DNA of 64,000 bases from a virus, in the IMG/VR virus record IMGVR_UViG_3300018080_000104, positions 62,001-126,000 of that record. One strand, given 5' to 3'. Under the pieces are notes generated by a model, which saw only the letters and a list, made by a program, of their open reading frames with translations, searched no databases and was not told where the DNA came from. Of this stretch, positions 24,512-32,120 are shown one piece after another (the first letter of the stretch is position 1; the number at the start of each line of letters is the position of its first letter). Made by a program: the position numbers and the translations under genes.

Positions 24512-24937
24512 TTACAATGTAGGGGCAGACGTGCCGCCAATGGTATTGGGATTATCGTCCAGCGCGGGCAAGTCATCACCTAGCGTAATTACGCATTTGA
24601 TAGACCCGTCATCCAGCGGGATCTCTTCGAATTCGTGGCCCTGCTCCTCGGCTTTCATTTTGGCATTTTCGATAGCGTAGTATTGCGACAACGAATTTTG
24701 CATCGCTTCGTCGCCCCAGCGGCCTTCATAAGTATCGGCTGCAATTTGTCCGGTTTCTGTGTCGATTGCGACATCGTATCTGTAGCCTGGCAGGCTGACA
24801 AGATGGCCGGTAGCTGAGGCACTGAACTGTTTTACCGTGCCCACGCCGTTGTATGTTGCTCCGGGAATACGACGAATAGCAGCTTTGAGTGCTTCGACCG
24901 AATATATTCCGGCCTTCCGTTTTTGTGTGTGGCTCAA
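24512..24937 (-). CDS. Ycf35-like (DUF1257) protein
   Basis: 141 residues starting at TTG 24937, chosen because GGGAG lies 6 nt upstream and the protein then begins SHTQ, like the MSH start of the family. The family pattern is visible: GYRYDVAI, then DTYEGRWGDEAM, a SQYYAIENA helix and DDGSIKCVI at the end. Ycf35 is encoded in red-algal plastids and cyanobacteria and has no established biochemical role. Here it lies between the DUF2997 and Ycf46-like genes. Confidence 0.75.
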   Translation of the reverse strand: MSHTQKRKAGIYSVEALKAAIRRIPGATYNGVGTVKQFSASATGHLVSLPGYRYDVAIDTETGQIAADTYEGRWGDEAMQNSLSQYYAIENAKMKAEEQGHEFEEIPLDDGSIKCVITLGDDLPALDDNPNTIGGTSAPTL

Positions 24938-24951
24938 TGTTTGCTCCCTGA

Positions 24952-26742
24952 TTACAGTGTATTGATATCGACGTTTTTGGCTGTAGTTTGGACGCGCCGC
25001 GACTGTCGTCCCTGTTTGGTCTTTTGTGATCGTCCGTGAACAGGTGTTGTCCGTTCCCGGCAGAATTTGCGGATTTCTTCGAGATCTGCGCCGCATAGCC
25101 GCGATAACGGTACCAATATTTTCGCCGCTTCCAGCAGATCGTCCAGACTCGGCGCCACGTCTTCGGCAGTTGGCGAAGCCGGGGCTGGCTCGTTTGCCTT
25201 TTCCGTTTCCGCGCAAGCCTGGTCGTAACTGTCCATAGCGCGCGAATACGCATTTGCGCGGGCGCTGCGGATCACTTCTTCGATCTCGGCCGGAACGAAA
25301 CCATCGGTTATCGAGCCGGCGAGCGTTTTGAGTCCTTTACCGTACTTCGCAGTGTCGATACCCCGCTTTTCGAGATGGATCCTGGCAATCTTCTCCCGAA
25401 TTTCTTGGTCCGGCAAATCCGTGCTAAAAACGCAATCGAATCTGCCGGTCCGTAAGAATTCCGGCGGAATACCAGCTGTGCGGTTCATGGTCACAATTAC
25501 GAACGTTCGATTAGCGTCTTTACTGCGAACATCGCGGCCGCTGAGCCAGCTCAAAAACGTGCTCAACATTCGGCTAGATACGCCGCTGTCCGCTGCTTGA
25601 TTTTCGTGACTGCCGGCAAATACCTTGTCGATTTCATCAACCATCAACAGGCATTGCGGCATGGCGTCAACCATCTGAATAGCACCGCGAATTTTCTTTT
25701 CAGTGCCTCCGACAAATTTATCGAACAGCGCTGCAATGTCCATAATAATCAAGTCCAAACCGAGTACTTTGGCTGCAGCTTTGGCGATCTCTGTCTTGCC
25801 TGTCCCCGGCGGACCAATGAGCACCGCGCCTCGCGGCAGCTCTTGTCCGACTTCTTGCGCGTGCCTAGTATATGCCCGGGCGCGCACAGTCAGCCAAGAA
25901 AGAAAGGAATCGAAACCAGCAAAATGGCTTGCCAGTGGAATTTTTTCATTCGGAATATAGGTTAGACCCTCCATTTTCCGAATGACATTGGCTTTCTCTT
26001 TGGCAATAATGTCAAGGACACTGGCGTTCAGTCCTTTGCTGACGGTTGTTGCATAGGACATAATCCTTTGGGCTTCTTCGGACGATGTGCCTAACAATCC
26101 GCGGATGATTTTGTCCTTCAGTTCGTCGTCGCAATCAGCGACGTCGGTGTCCGGATTTGTTTCGCGGAGCGATCGTTGTATCCAGGCAAATACGTCTCGT
26201 TCCATCTCGTCGTAATCGGGCAACGAGAAATCTAGCACATCGCAATAATCTTTGATGTCGCTGTGCGGCGTGGGTGTGTCAGCAAGGATTATGATGGGTC
26301 TGACATGCATAGTGTTGTTGAGCTGGTTGGCTTTTGCCAGCTCTGCAATACATCGCCGCAAACCATAGTGTGCTTCGTTGTTAATGAATTTGTGCAGATC
26401 TCGCATAACGGTCACACAGTTTTTGTTTAGCCCATCGCCGTTTGCAATAGCTTGCAACGCTTTCAGCGGATCACACAATTTCTTGCTTGCCGGGGCAAGC
26501 TCGCCCGTACTTGGGTCAAATTGTTCGGACCATGTAGCGCCATGGACAGCATCCCAGTAGTAAATTTTGGAATCGGGCAATTTGGGTATGATAGGCGGCG
26601 ACGCTTCAGCGTCGCCCTCGACTGTCTGTGCTATCGTTCGTTCACAATAGCCCTCGTCGCCTCCCGGCAAATAGATCCAAAGTATGCCCGAGCCACATTC
26701 AATTTTCAATTGCAGTATGTTGCCAAAGTTAGTGTTACTCAT
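24952..26742 (-). CDS. Ycf46-like AAA ATPase
   Basis: 596 residues starting at ATG 26742 (GGAGAGAG upstream). The N-terminal third has the Ycf46 layout: a VTVMRDLHKFI strand-helix, RPIIILAD, LDFSLPDYDEM and GLLGTSSEEAQ. The AAA core has Walker A GPPGTGKT (310-317), Walker B LLMVDEIDK (D369, E370), sensor region and arginine finger in LRTGRFD. The C-terminal lid is followed by a basic tail. Such ATPases remodel protein or nucleic acid complexes; the substrate is unknown. The following DUF1257 and DUF2997 genes suggest a conserved module. Confidence 0.85.
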   Translation of the reverse strand: MSNTNFGNILQLKIECGSGILWIYLPGGDEGYCERTIAQTVEGDAEASPPIIPKLPDSKIYYWDAVHGATWSEQFDPSTGELAPASKKLCDPLKALQAIANGDGLNKNCVTVMRDLHKFINNEAHYGLRRCIAELAKANQLNNTMHVRPIIILADTPTPHSDIKDYCDVLDFSLPDYDEMERDVFAWIQRSLRETNPDTDVADCDDELKDKIIRGLLGTSSEEAQRIMSYATTVSKGLNASVLDIIAKEKANVIRKMEGLTYIPNEKIPLASHFAGFDSFLSWLTVRARAYTRHAQEVGQELPRGAVLIGPPGTGKTEIAKAAAKVLGLDLIIMDIAALFDKFVGGTEKKIRGAIQMVDAMPQCLLMVDEIDKVFAGSHENQAADSGVSSRMLSTFLSWLSGRDVRSKDANRTFVIVTMNRTAGIPPEFLRTGRFDCVFSTDLPDQEIREKIARIHLEKRGIDTAKYGKGLKTLAGSITDGFVPAEIEEVIRSARANAYSRAMDSYDQACAETEKANEPAPASPTAEDVAPSLDDLLEAAKILVPLSRLCGADLEEIRKFCRERTTPVHGRSQKTKQGRQSRRVQTTAKNVDINTL

Positions 26743-27764
26743 TCTCTCTCCTGATCTGTCGTTCGTATCCGTATATTTCTTAGCAGCCTTTGCCGCTGTG
26801 GTGAAACATATGTCGCAGCGGCGGATTCTTGCTCTACTGCTTCGACAGTATCGTGCTGCCACCGACCACTGCGAAATGCAAAGTGTACTAAAAGCAGAAT
26901 GTTGCGTAGTTTTGCCGGTAAGTCTGCCGGATTGCGATTACTATGTATGCCGTGTTCAGCAAATATGTTAGTTATCGAATCGGCGAGCACTATTGCTGCA
27001 TCATTTTCAGTCTCTTGCTCCGGGATATTCGCCTCCAGGGCGAGATTCAGTGTTTCGAGCACTTGTTGTTCGCTTGATTCTGTAAAAGCTACAACACTTT
27101 CAAGCCAGGCTTCAAACGATTGTCGAACTGCGGCAGTCGACAGTTCGTGGAATTCTCCGATTGCAGTGCGCCGGATGCTTTCAAAGGTACGAATTATTTC
27201 TGTCATCCGGCCGATGTTGGCTGGCGCCGTATTCGTGTCGCCCATGAGCGCATCGCGTGATTCGCGTACGTCCAGTACTATTTCCGTACACGCGCGCACG
27301 ATTCGCTGTTGATAGCTAAGGGCGGTCCAATCGCGAACGTAGTTGCGAATTATAGCTCCCCAGCCCTCTGCGCGCATTACTGGCTCTAGTTTGGTGCGGT
27401 ACCAGAAGTCATCGGGCATATACAGATACAGCAGAATCATCTGCGGATCGGCAGTACAGACAAGCACGAGATCGCCGACATTTAACGCTGTCGGACGGCG
27501 GAGTGACAAATAATCGCCCTGATAATGTCTGGCAGAAAAAGCTGTAGGCGATACTCGCATAACACGTTTGGCCCATAAAAATCGTATGGGAACACACGCG
27601 CGCTGCGCTGATTGCCATTCGTCCGGCAGGCTGTCTGTTGTTCGCTGGCCTTCTACTAAATACGTTTCCAGGGCGGCGTCTAGATGAGCACGTACAACTC
27701 GCTGGCCTTGCGTGTGCTGTGTTGCCCGATAGTCGCCTGTTGGCGCATTCGGATCGCGGCTCAT
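26739..27764 (-). CDS. Hypothetical protein, 341 aa
   Basis: ATG 27764 with AGGACTTAAC upstream; the stop overlaps the start of the AAA ATPase gene by 4 nt, so the two are coupled. Residues 60-130 look alpha/beta (ALNVGDLVLVCTADPQMILL), then long helices. No family recognised; a partner of the AAA ATPase is possible from context only. Confidence 0.65.
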   Translation of the reverse strand: MSRDPNAPTGDYRATQHTQGQRVVRAHLDAALETYLVEGQRTTDSLPDEWQSAQRACVPIRFLWAKRVMRVSPTAFSARHYQGDYLSLRRPTALNVGDLVLVCTADPQMILLYLYMPDDFWYRTKLEPVMRAEGWGAIIRNYVRDWTALSYQQRIVRACTEIVLDVRESRDALMGDTNTAPANIGRMTEIIRTFESIRRTAIGEFHELSTAAVRQSFEAWLESVVAFTESSEQQVLETLNLALEANIPEQETENDAAIVLADSITNIFAEHGIHSNRNPADLPAKLRNILLLVHFAFRSGRWQHDTVEAVEQESAAATYVSPQRQRLLRNIRIRTTDQERE

Positions 27765-27797
27765 GTTAAGTCCTGTATTGACAACTGCCAGAGTTTA

Positions 27798-28523
27798 TCA
27801 ATCTTGAATAGTAAGGGGGTGTGTTTCTTGCCCCTCTTCTTGTTCGATATGGAGCTGTGCCAGCATCTTTTTGATTGCATCTCTCGGATTTCCATGTAAC
27901 AATTCCAACGAATCAAGCTGTGCGAGTAACAGTCGCAGTTTGTCTTTTACGAGTTTATTGATCGTTTCCGTTTTATCTCGCGCTATATCGTAGATCGCAT
28001 TGAACATTGCAGGGTCGTCGGAAAAGGATGTTTGAATCTGATCCCACAGCTGTTTGGCGTCAACCAGCTCAAGCCGCAGAATATCTGGCGGTACCATAAT
28101 GCCTTCTGCCTGAACTGCCTGTTGGATGTATTGCAGTATCTTTTCTGCAAATGGCTTGGCAGGATTTGCTGGTGGCCATAATATCAGAGCTTCTGTAATT
28201 CCCCAGGCTACTTCTGTGGCATCCGCAGGATCAAACACGCGCGGATCGAACGTGCCGTTATACAAGGTATTACAAAGCCGAATGAAATCAGGGAGACTAA
28301 TATAGAAGATGTCCGATGTGACCAATTCGATAGCCGCCATCAGTTTGTTGAAGTTTTCTTGCGGAAATGGAATACCAAAACTTTGCTCAACTTCCATGCG
28401 AATTGTTTCGGGATCCCACGACAGGCATTCGATACCGAGCCGGTCAACTGCTAGTGTCAACAGAATTGTTGCCAGCGTTTCGGGATTCGCTATTATCTTC
28501 TTGATCTTGTCTGTGGGCTCCAT
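27798..28523 (-). CDS. Hypothetical helical protein, 241 aa
   Basis: Start at ATG 28523 because GGGAG is 8 nt upstream. Helical throughout, with an amphipathic C-terminal helix (INKLVKDKLRLLLAQLDSLE) and acidic end. Overlaps the upstream gene by 80 nt. Similar all-helical proteins with LPDFIRLCNTLYNG-type motifs occur in phages without assigned function. Confidence 0.65.
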   Translation of the reverse strand: MEPTDKIKKIIANPETLATILLTLAVDRLGIECLSWDPETIRMEVEQSFGIPFPQENFNKLMAAIELVTSDIFYISLPDFIRLCNTLYNGTFDPRVFDPADATEVAWGITEALILWPPANPAKPFAEKILQYIQQAVQAEGIMVPPDILRLELVDAKQLWDQIQTSFSDDPAMFNAIYDIARDKTETINKLVKDKLRLLLAQLDSLELLHGNPRDAIKKMLAQLHIEQEEGQETHPLTIQD

Positions 28524-29004
28524 TTGCAAGCTCCCTTTGAAACTGATGCCATTCATTGGTGGCTAGTAATGCCAAGTTATAGCTGACACCTTCAAACGTC
28601 CATGGAATGTTATCGCGCTGCTTGCATTCCTGGATATCGTAATATTTGTTCCATTGCGGCCATTTAAGGAACCGCCGATCCGCTAATGCAAAAAGCGCAA
28701 TGTCTGGATGTTCATTGCACTCGAGCTGTTGTCCTATCCGATTGCCTACTGTCGTTATTTCGGCAGCAAACATCTGCACGATTGCCAATACCTGACTTTC
28801 TTTGAGGATCCCGGCTGCTATCATAGCAGCATAGAACCACAGACCAAAAGCTGCGCCGAACGAAATTACATCGTCTGGCTGCCAGGACGATCGTCGTTTC
28901 GAAGCGCCCGGTTCCAGCGCATTCAAAAGAATACGCAGGCCGAGTTGCCCTGCCTCTGCAAAGCACGCGTGCCTGCGTATGATAAAACCCAGAGACACGT
29001 TCAC
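28444..29004 (-). CDS. Hypothetical protein, 186 aa
   Basis: Start taken as GTG 29004 because TTGAGG is 6 nt upstream; TTG 29016 is in frame but lacks a usable site. Contains a hydrophobic segment (FGAAFGLWFYAAMIAAGIL), possibly one membrane helix or a buried helix. The 3' end overlaps the next gene by 80 nt. Unrecognised. Confidence 0.6.
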   Translation of the reverse strand: MNVSLGFIIRRHACFAEAGQLGLRILLNALEPGASKRRSSWQPDDVISFGAAFGLWFYAAMIAAGILKESQVLAIVQMFAAEITTVGNRIGQQLECNEHPDIALFALADRRFLKWPQWNKYYDIQECKQRDNIPWTFEGVSYNLALLATNEWHQFQRELANGAHRQDQEDNSESRNAGNNSVDTSS

Positions 29005-29012
29005 TTTGGGCC

Positions 29013-29306
29013 TCAAAGCCTGTTAGCGAACAGGAACTCGGCACGATAGCCGCCAAGCTTTGTATTGGGATTAAAAGCATCGGCGTCTCCGAGTATGTCG
29101 TCCGTTTCTGCGTTGACGGGATTGATTGTCGGCACTTCGCAAAATCCAGCATTGGAAAAACCATTCTCGCTGGCAATTTTGACGGCCAAATCCCGGCAAG
29201 CCCGGCTTTCTGCCTCTTCTCGCGTACCGGCATCAATTACGACTTTGAGCTTGCCAGCGCCGACACCTGTTACAACCCCGGACAACTTTTCTTTACATTG
29301 CAACAT
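29013..29306 (-). CDS. Hypothetical protein, 97 aa
   Basis: Start at ATG 29306 with GGAG and 6 nt spacing. Beta-rich first half (GKLKVVIDAGTREEAESRAC), compact. A possible promoter lies 65-95 nt upstream (29371-29399), so this may be the first gene of the operon that continues into the 341-aa and AAA genes. Confidence 0.7.
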   Translation of the reverse strand: MLQCKEKLSGVVTGVGAGKLKVVIDAGTREEAESRACRDLAVKIASENGFSNAGFCEVPTINPVNAETDDILGDADAFNPNTKLGGYRAEFLFANRL

Positions 29307-29370
29307 AACTATCTCCAATCCAAGTTTACTCAGATTAACAAAAATCGGCCAGTCCGATCTGCCTAGAAAT

Positions 29371-29399
29371 AGTATGACATATGCTGCTATTGCATTCAA
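29371..29399 (-). promoter_or_regulatory. Possible sigma-70-type promoter
   Basis: Minus strand TTGAAT and CATACT separated by exactly 17 nt; each box matches 4 of 6 consensus bases. It lies in the 232-nt gap upstream of the 97-aa gene, where a transcript start is expected after the inverted repeat at 29457-29519. Confidence 0.35.
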
Positions 29400-29456
29400 G
29401 TCCCTGATAGCTAAGCCAAAATGTAATTATTTTACGGCTAAACCGGAAAATCCCCC

Positions 29457-29519
29457 GCCGTCCACACATGTTTGGGGCTTCGCCTTGCGGCTCCAGCGAC
29501 CCATCCATGTGTGGACGGC
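29457..29519 (-). repeat. Perfect 14-bp inverted repeat (long hairpin)
   Basis: Arms 29457-29470 and 29506-29519 are perfectly complementary and enclose 35 nt that can form a smaller hairpin (GCC-TTGC-GGC). It lies 19 nt downstream of the zinc-ribbon membrane protein gene. On the minus strand GGGGGATTTT follows, which is a poor terminator tail. It may end or stabilise that transcript. Confidence 0.6.
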
Positions 29520-29538
29520 ATCCCTGCTGATCGGACCG

Positions 29539-30003
29539 TTAAGTCTTTACCAGTTCTGCTGTCGCTGTAACGACGGCTCCGCTCTCTTCTAGTGCTAATG
29601 CACACTCGGAGCAGAGCTTCTGTGTAACTGGCGGGCTGTCTTTCTGGTAGATATAGGTTACCTCGTGAGTATCCTTTGTACTACCGCAGCCCTCGCAGAC
29701 TGGTAAAGTCCCAGCCGACAAATTAGGTAAATTTGCCGGCTGGGTTTGCCGATTTGCCTTGTGGCTAGGCCAATCAGCTTGTGGCGCAGGAGGAGACGCA
29801 GTGCCCCGCACCACTTGTTTTGTCTCTGCTTGTTTTATTGCGTCCTTCAGGTGCACGATGTACTCGCGAACACTGCGCACCGCCAGAACGCAACAAATTC
29901 CGATGACTATATTTATGCTTGTCAACTCCCATCCCTGAGGATGGGTATGGTTGAGCGCGATGATTAGTGCCAGTCCTAGGACTGTAAAGAATAGATGTTT
30001 CAT
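29539..30003 (-). CDS. Membrane-anchored zinc-ribbon protein
   Basis: 154 residues starting at ATG 30003 (AAGGAGCAC upstream). An N-terminal membrane helix (LFFTVLGLALIIAL) and a second one (INIVIGICCVLAV) are followed by a basic helix. A Pro-rich linker then leads to a C-terminal domain with CEGC and CSEC pairs, a zinc ribbon facing one side of the membrane. Immediately downstream of the Ro60 gene with a 13-bp inverted repeat between. Function unknown. Confidence 0.75.
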   Translation of the reverse strand: MKHLFFTVLGLALIIALNHTHPQGWELTSINIVIGICCVLAVRSVREYIVHLKDAIKQAETKQVVRGTASPPAPQADWPSHKANRQTQPANLPNLSAGTLPVCEGCGSTKDTHEVTYIYQKDSPPVTQKLCSECALALEESGAVVTATAELVKT

Positions 30004-30021
30004 GTGCTCCTTTCTAAAATG

Positions 30022-30114
30022 GCGAGATATCCGCAAGCCGCTCGCATTACAGCATTGAAGTATTGCCAAGTCTCTCTAGAGATTTGACACGTCCAGGACC
30101 GGCGGATATCTCGC
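30022..30114 (-). repeat. Perfect 13-bp inverted repeat between Ro60 gene and next gene
   Basis: Arms 30022-30034 (plus strand GCGAGATATCCGC) and 30102-30114 are perfectly complementary and enclose 67 nt that contain a further hairpin (TCTC/GAGA). On the minus strand the structure begins 24 nt after the Ro60 stop and ends in CATTTTAG just before the ribosome site of the membrane protein gene. It could be a processed RNA, a 3' protective structure or an attenuator. Confidence 0.6.
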
Positions 30115-30137
30115 GTGCATAGTATAATGCCGTACTA

Positions 30138-31793
30138 TTAAAAGGATTTGACAAAGTCGGCCATTACAGCCGGCGCAGCAGTGTCAAATCCTACAATATC
30201 CAGCATACCAGGATCCGACGCATCAGCCACGCTATACTCATTAGCCGCAAAAGCTACTGCAATGAGTTTTGCCGGCCGCTGCATTTTTTCGCGATACTGT
30301 TGCAGCGCTTGGACTGGATGGATGGGCCCCACCCAGTGCTCGTTGTCCGTATAGACAACAAACACGTCTACTGGTAGCTCGTGTTTCAAGGCATACAGTA
30401 TCGGGAGCGAACAGTTTGTGCCCCCCGGCCGGTATCTGTGAGTCTTGCGTACGATTTCCCGCATTGGTGTATTCGGCGGGTAATCCACGGGCACAACGCC
30501 GTATTTGCACCCGACCATGTCGGCATTCGAAAACACACACGTGTGTGTGTTCGTTTCCGTCCTGGATGTAATCATTGCCATAGCAGCCGCCGCTTCCCTG
30601 GCATGCAAAAACGTGCCAGCAATCACGCTGGCAGGCCACGCCATGGACGCCGAAATGTCGATTGCCAGCAAGTGATTCTTACCAGTGCATTCGACACTTT
30701 GGAACGTGCCGACGAAGGCATCGTCCAGTGCGCCAATCACACTGTGATCCGGCTGCCAGGTCAGTTTACCCCTTAGGCCGCAGCCCGCAGAATAAATGCT
30801 TGCAGCCATTAGTACAGCCATCGGATGCACGCGCTTACTGCACAACCAGTCATGATCGTTGAGTTTCGCCGTGACCGTCTTAGCTGCTTCCGACAAAGGC
30901 ACTAACAGCTTGACACTTGCCAGCTTGCCCAGGTTTCGCAGTAAGGCATGCGGAGGCATTTGTTCCAGCAGCGCCTCCCACACTTCCGGTGAATTGAGCG
31001 CCTCAGTGGGCAAGTGCTCGCGTTGCAGGCCGTATTCCCGGATCATTCCCGGGAGCGCCTTTACGGGCGCGCATTTTGCCTCTTCATAGGCCTGGATGAT
31101 TTGTGGCCTATACTGCGGATCGGATGGAAAATGGCCATCCGCTGGCGGCGATTGTTTGCCAGTGGCCCACGCAAACGTTGCAGCCATTGCATTGCTAGTC
31201 GGCTTTGCGTGGCATTTTCGCAGGATGTCACAGTGGCTCCACGTGGCCCCTTTTTGGCCTTCGCGGACACGTCGGCTTCGGTATTTGCTGACCTGAAAAG
31301 CCAGCGCATCGACATCTTGCTCTGTGTACCAGCTGGCCACGCTATTGCGCAGCTTGCTGCCCCAGCCGCGGAAGTGCTGGACCATGTCGCAGAACTGCAT
31401 AATGTGTGCGCCAATTCGGCAGACCTTACGTAGATTGGCTGCGACCATGTCGACGCATTGTCGTTCGGCAGCCAGTCTTGCAAGGCAAAAGATTGCCGGA
31501 TCGTTCTTTGGCGCTCGGCCGGAATCGGACACCTCGACGACCATATCGACGCACCGTTTCGGATTTTCAGCCGTGCATTCCAGTAATGCCCGGCAGTTCG
31601 AAATGGTCAACTCTTTTTCGTTGGCATAGTATGTGCCGCCCTCGTTGCCGAGGATCAAGAATCGTTCCAGTCGTTTCCAACAATCGAGTTGGAAACCAAA
31701 ACCGCCTGCACGATTTGGCACTTGGTTTTTGCCGGGGATCGGCTCCGACGATAATGTTTGTCGCGTGGATGTGTGACCAGCATAATCGGCCAT
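30138..31793 (-). CDS. rsr: Ro60/Rsr family RNA-binding protein (TROVE plus vWA)
   Basis: 551 residues. Residues 30-350 are the helical TROVE repeat ring, with typical RFLILGNEGGTYYANEKEL and LLRNLGKL stretches. Residues 374-551 are a vWA domain with a complete MIDAS: DISAS (D379, S381, S383), GGTN (T459) and YTDNE (D483). Ro60 rings bind misfolded RNA ends in the central hole and Y RNAs on the outer surface; bacterial Rsr works with exonucleases such as PNPase in RNA decay. GGAGGAG precedes ATG 31793. The 890 bp upstream hold a family of Y RNA-like elements on the same strand. Confidence 0.93.
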   Translation of the reverse strand: MADYAGHTSTRQTLSSEPIPGKNQVPNRAGGFGFQLDCWKRLERFLILGNEGGTYYANEKELTISNCRALLECTAENPKRCVDMVVEVSDSGRAPKNDPAIFCLARLAAERQCVDMVAANLRKVCRIGAHIMQFCDMVQHFRGWGSKLRNSVASWYTEQDVDALAFQVSKYRSRRVREGQKGATWSHCDILRKCHAKPTSNAMAATFAWATGKQSPPADGHFPSDPQYRPQIIQAYEEAKCAPVKALPGMIREYGLQREHLPTEALNSPEVWEALLEQMPPHALLRNLGKLASVKLLVPLSEAAKTVTAKLNDHDWLCSKRVHPMAVLMAASIYSAGCGLRGKLTWQPDHSVIGALDDAFVGTFQSVECTGKNHLLAIDISASMAWPASVIAGTFLHAREAAAAMAMITSRTETNTHTCVFSNADMVGCKYGVVPVDYPPNTPMREIVRKTHRYRPGGTNCSLPILYALKHELPVDVFVVYTDNEHWVGPIHPVQALQQYREKMQRPAKLIAVAFAANEYSVADASDPGMLDIVGFDTAAPAVMADFVKSF

Positions 31794-31811
31794 TGGATAC
31801 TCCTCCTGGCT

Positions 31812-31846
31812 AGAAAAGGAACGGCCGGGGCATTTGCCCGGCCGTT
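31812..31846 (-). terminator. Strong hairpin with short U-tract before the Ro60 gene
   Basis: Perfect 10-bp GC-rich stem (31837-31846 with 31820-31829), 7-nt loop, then CCTTTTCT on the minus strand. It would end the upstream non-coding RNAs or act as an attenuator, since the ribosome site of the Ro60 gene begins about 10 nt later. Confidence 0.6.
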
Positions 31847-31851
31847 TACCC

Positions 31852-31867
31852 GGACGCTTTCGCGTCC
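31852..31867 (-). ncRNA. GNRA-capped hairpin in the Ro60 leader
   Basis: On the minus strand a perfect 6-bp stem GGACGC/GCGTCC closed by a GAAA tetraloop, the most stable kind of RNA loop. It lies between the last Ro-binding-like module and the terminator hairpin, so it is part of a structured leader or RNA 3' region. Confidence 0.6.
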
Positions 31868-31883
31868 TTGCACATGCAGATAA

Positions 31884-31929
31884 CCCTCTCGAATTCGGCC
31901 ATCACAAGGGCTAATTGATCACGAAAGGG
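31884..31929 (-). ncRNA. Y RNA-like Ro-binding module D, circularly permuted
   Basis: On the minus strand the order is CCCTTTCG helix strand, TGAT, CAATTA, GCC, 8-nt loop, GGC, CGAA, TT, CGAGAGGG. The 8-bp outer helix has one U-G pair. The same internal loop (CGAA opposite CAATTA next to GGC/GCC) is found in modules A-C, but here the GGC/GCC helix is the closed end, so the module is a permuted version. It lies 90 nt upstream of the Ro60 start codon. Confidence 0.6.
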
Positions 31930-31931
31930 AG

Positions 31932-32004
31932 TGGCAGTCGGCGGAGTCGAACCGCTTTTATCCTAGCTATGCTAGAATCGTGTTGCCGTTACACTATTCT
32001 GCCA
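31932..32004 (-). ncRNA. tRNA-like RNA with non-canonical anticodon arm
   Basis: 73 nt with 6 acceptor-type pairs (TGGCAG/CTGCCA), U8-like T, a D-arm GTGT/ACAC with a GG-containing loop, and a T-arm with TTCGACT loop. The anticodon region closes as 5 bp with a 9-nt loop (AGCATAGCT) or as 7 bp with a 5-nt loop, without the invariant U33. The base of the acceptor stem has mismatches. It looks like a tRNA mimic, as in YrlA-type Y RNAs, or a decayed tRNA, not a standard tRNA. Confidence 0.6.
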
Positions 32005-32012
32005 AATACCAT

Positions 32013-32082
32013 ATTGCAGAGCTAATTGGTGCGACTGGTGCAAATTTACCATAAGTTAACCCAGCCTCTTCGGCCCTGCAAT
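32013..32082 (-). ncRNA. Y RNA-like Ro-binding module C
   Basis: On the minus strand a continuous 10-bp helix (ATTGCAGGGC with GCTCTGCAAT, one G-U) is followed by an internal loop of CGAAGA opposite GCACCAATTA. An inner helix (GGCTGG/CCAGTC) and a loop complete it. The loop bases CGAA and CAATTA and the closing GGC/GCY pairs are shared with modules A, B and D, while the helices are unrelated in sequence. Confidence 0.65.
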
Positions 32083-32092
32083 AGGGTATAGT

Positions 32093-32120
32093 GCACACTA
32101 GCGGGGCCCTGCTAGTGTGC
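32093..32120 (-). repeat. Perfect 10-bp hairpin between RNA B and module C
   Basis: Arms 32093-32102 and 32111-32120 pair perfectly around GGGGCCCT. It begins directly after the T-tract that ends RNA B (minus strand). It has no T-tract of its own in either direction, so it is not a simple terminator; it may protect the 5' end of the next RNA. Confidence 0.55.
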
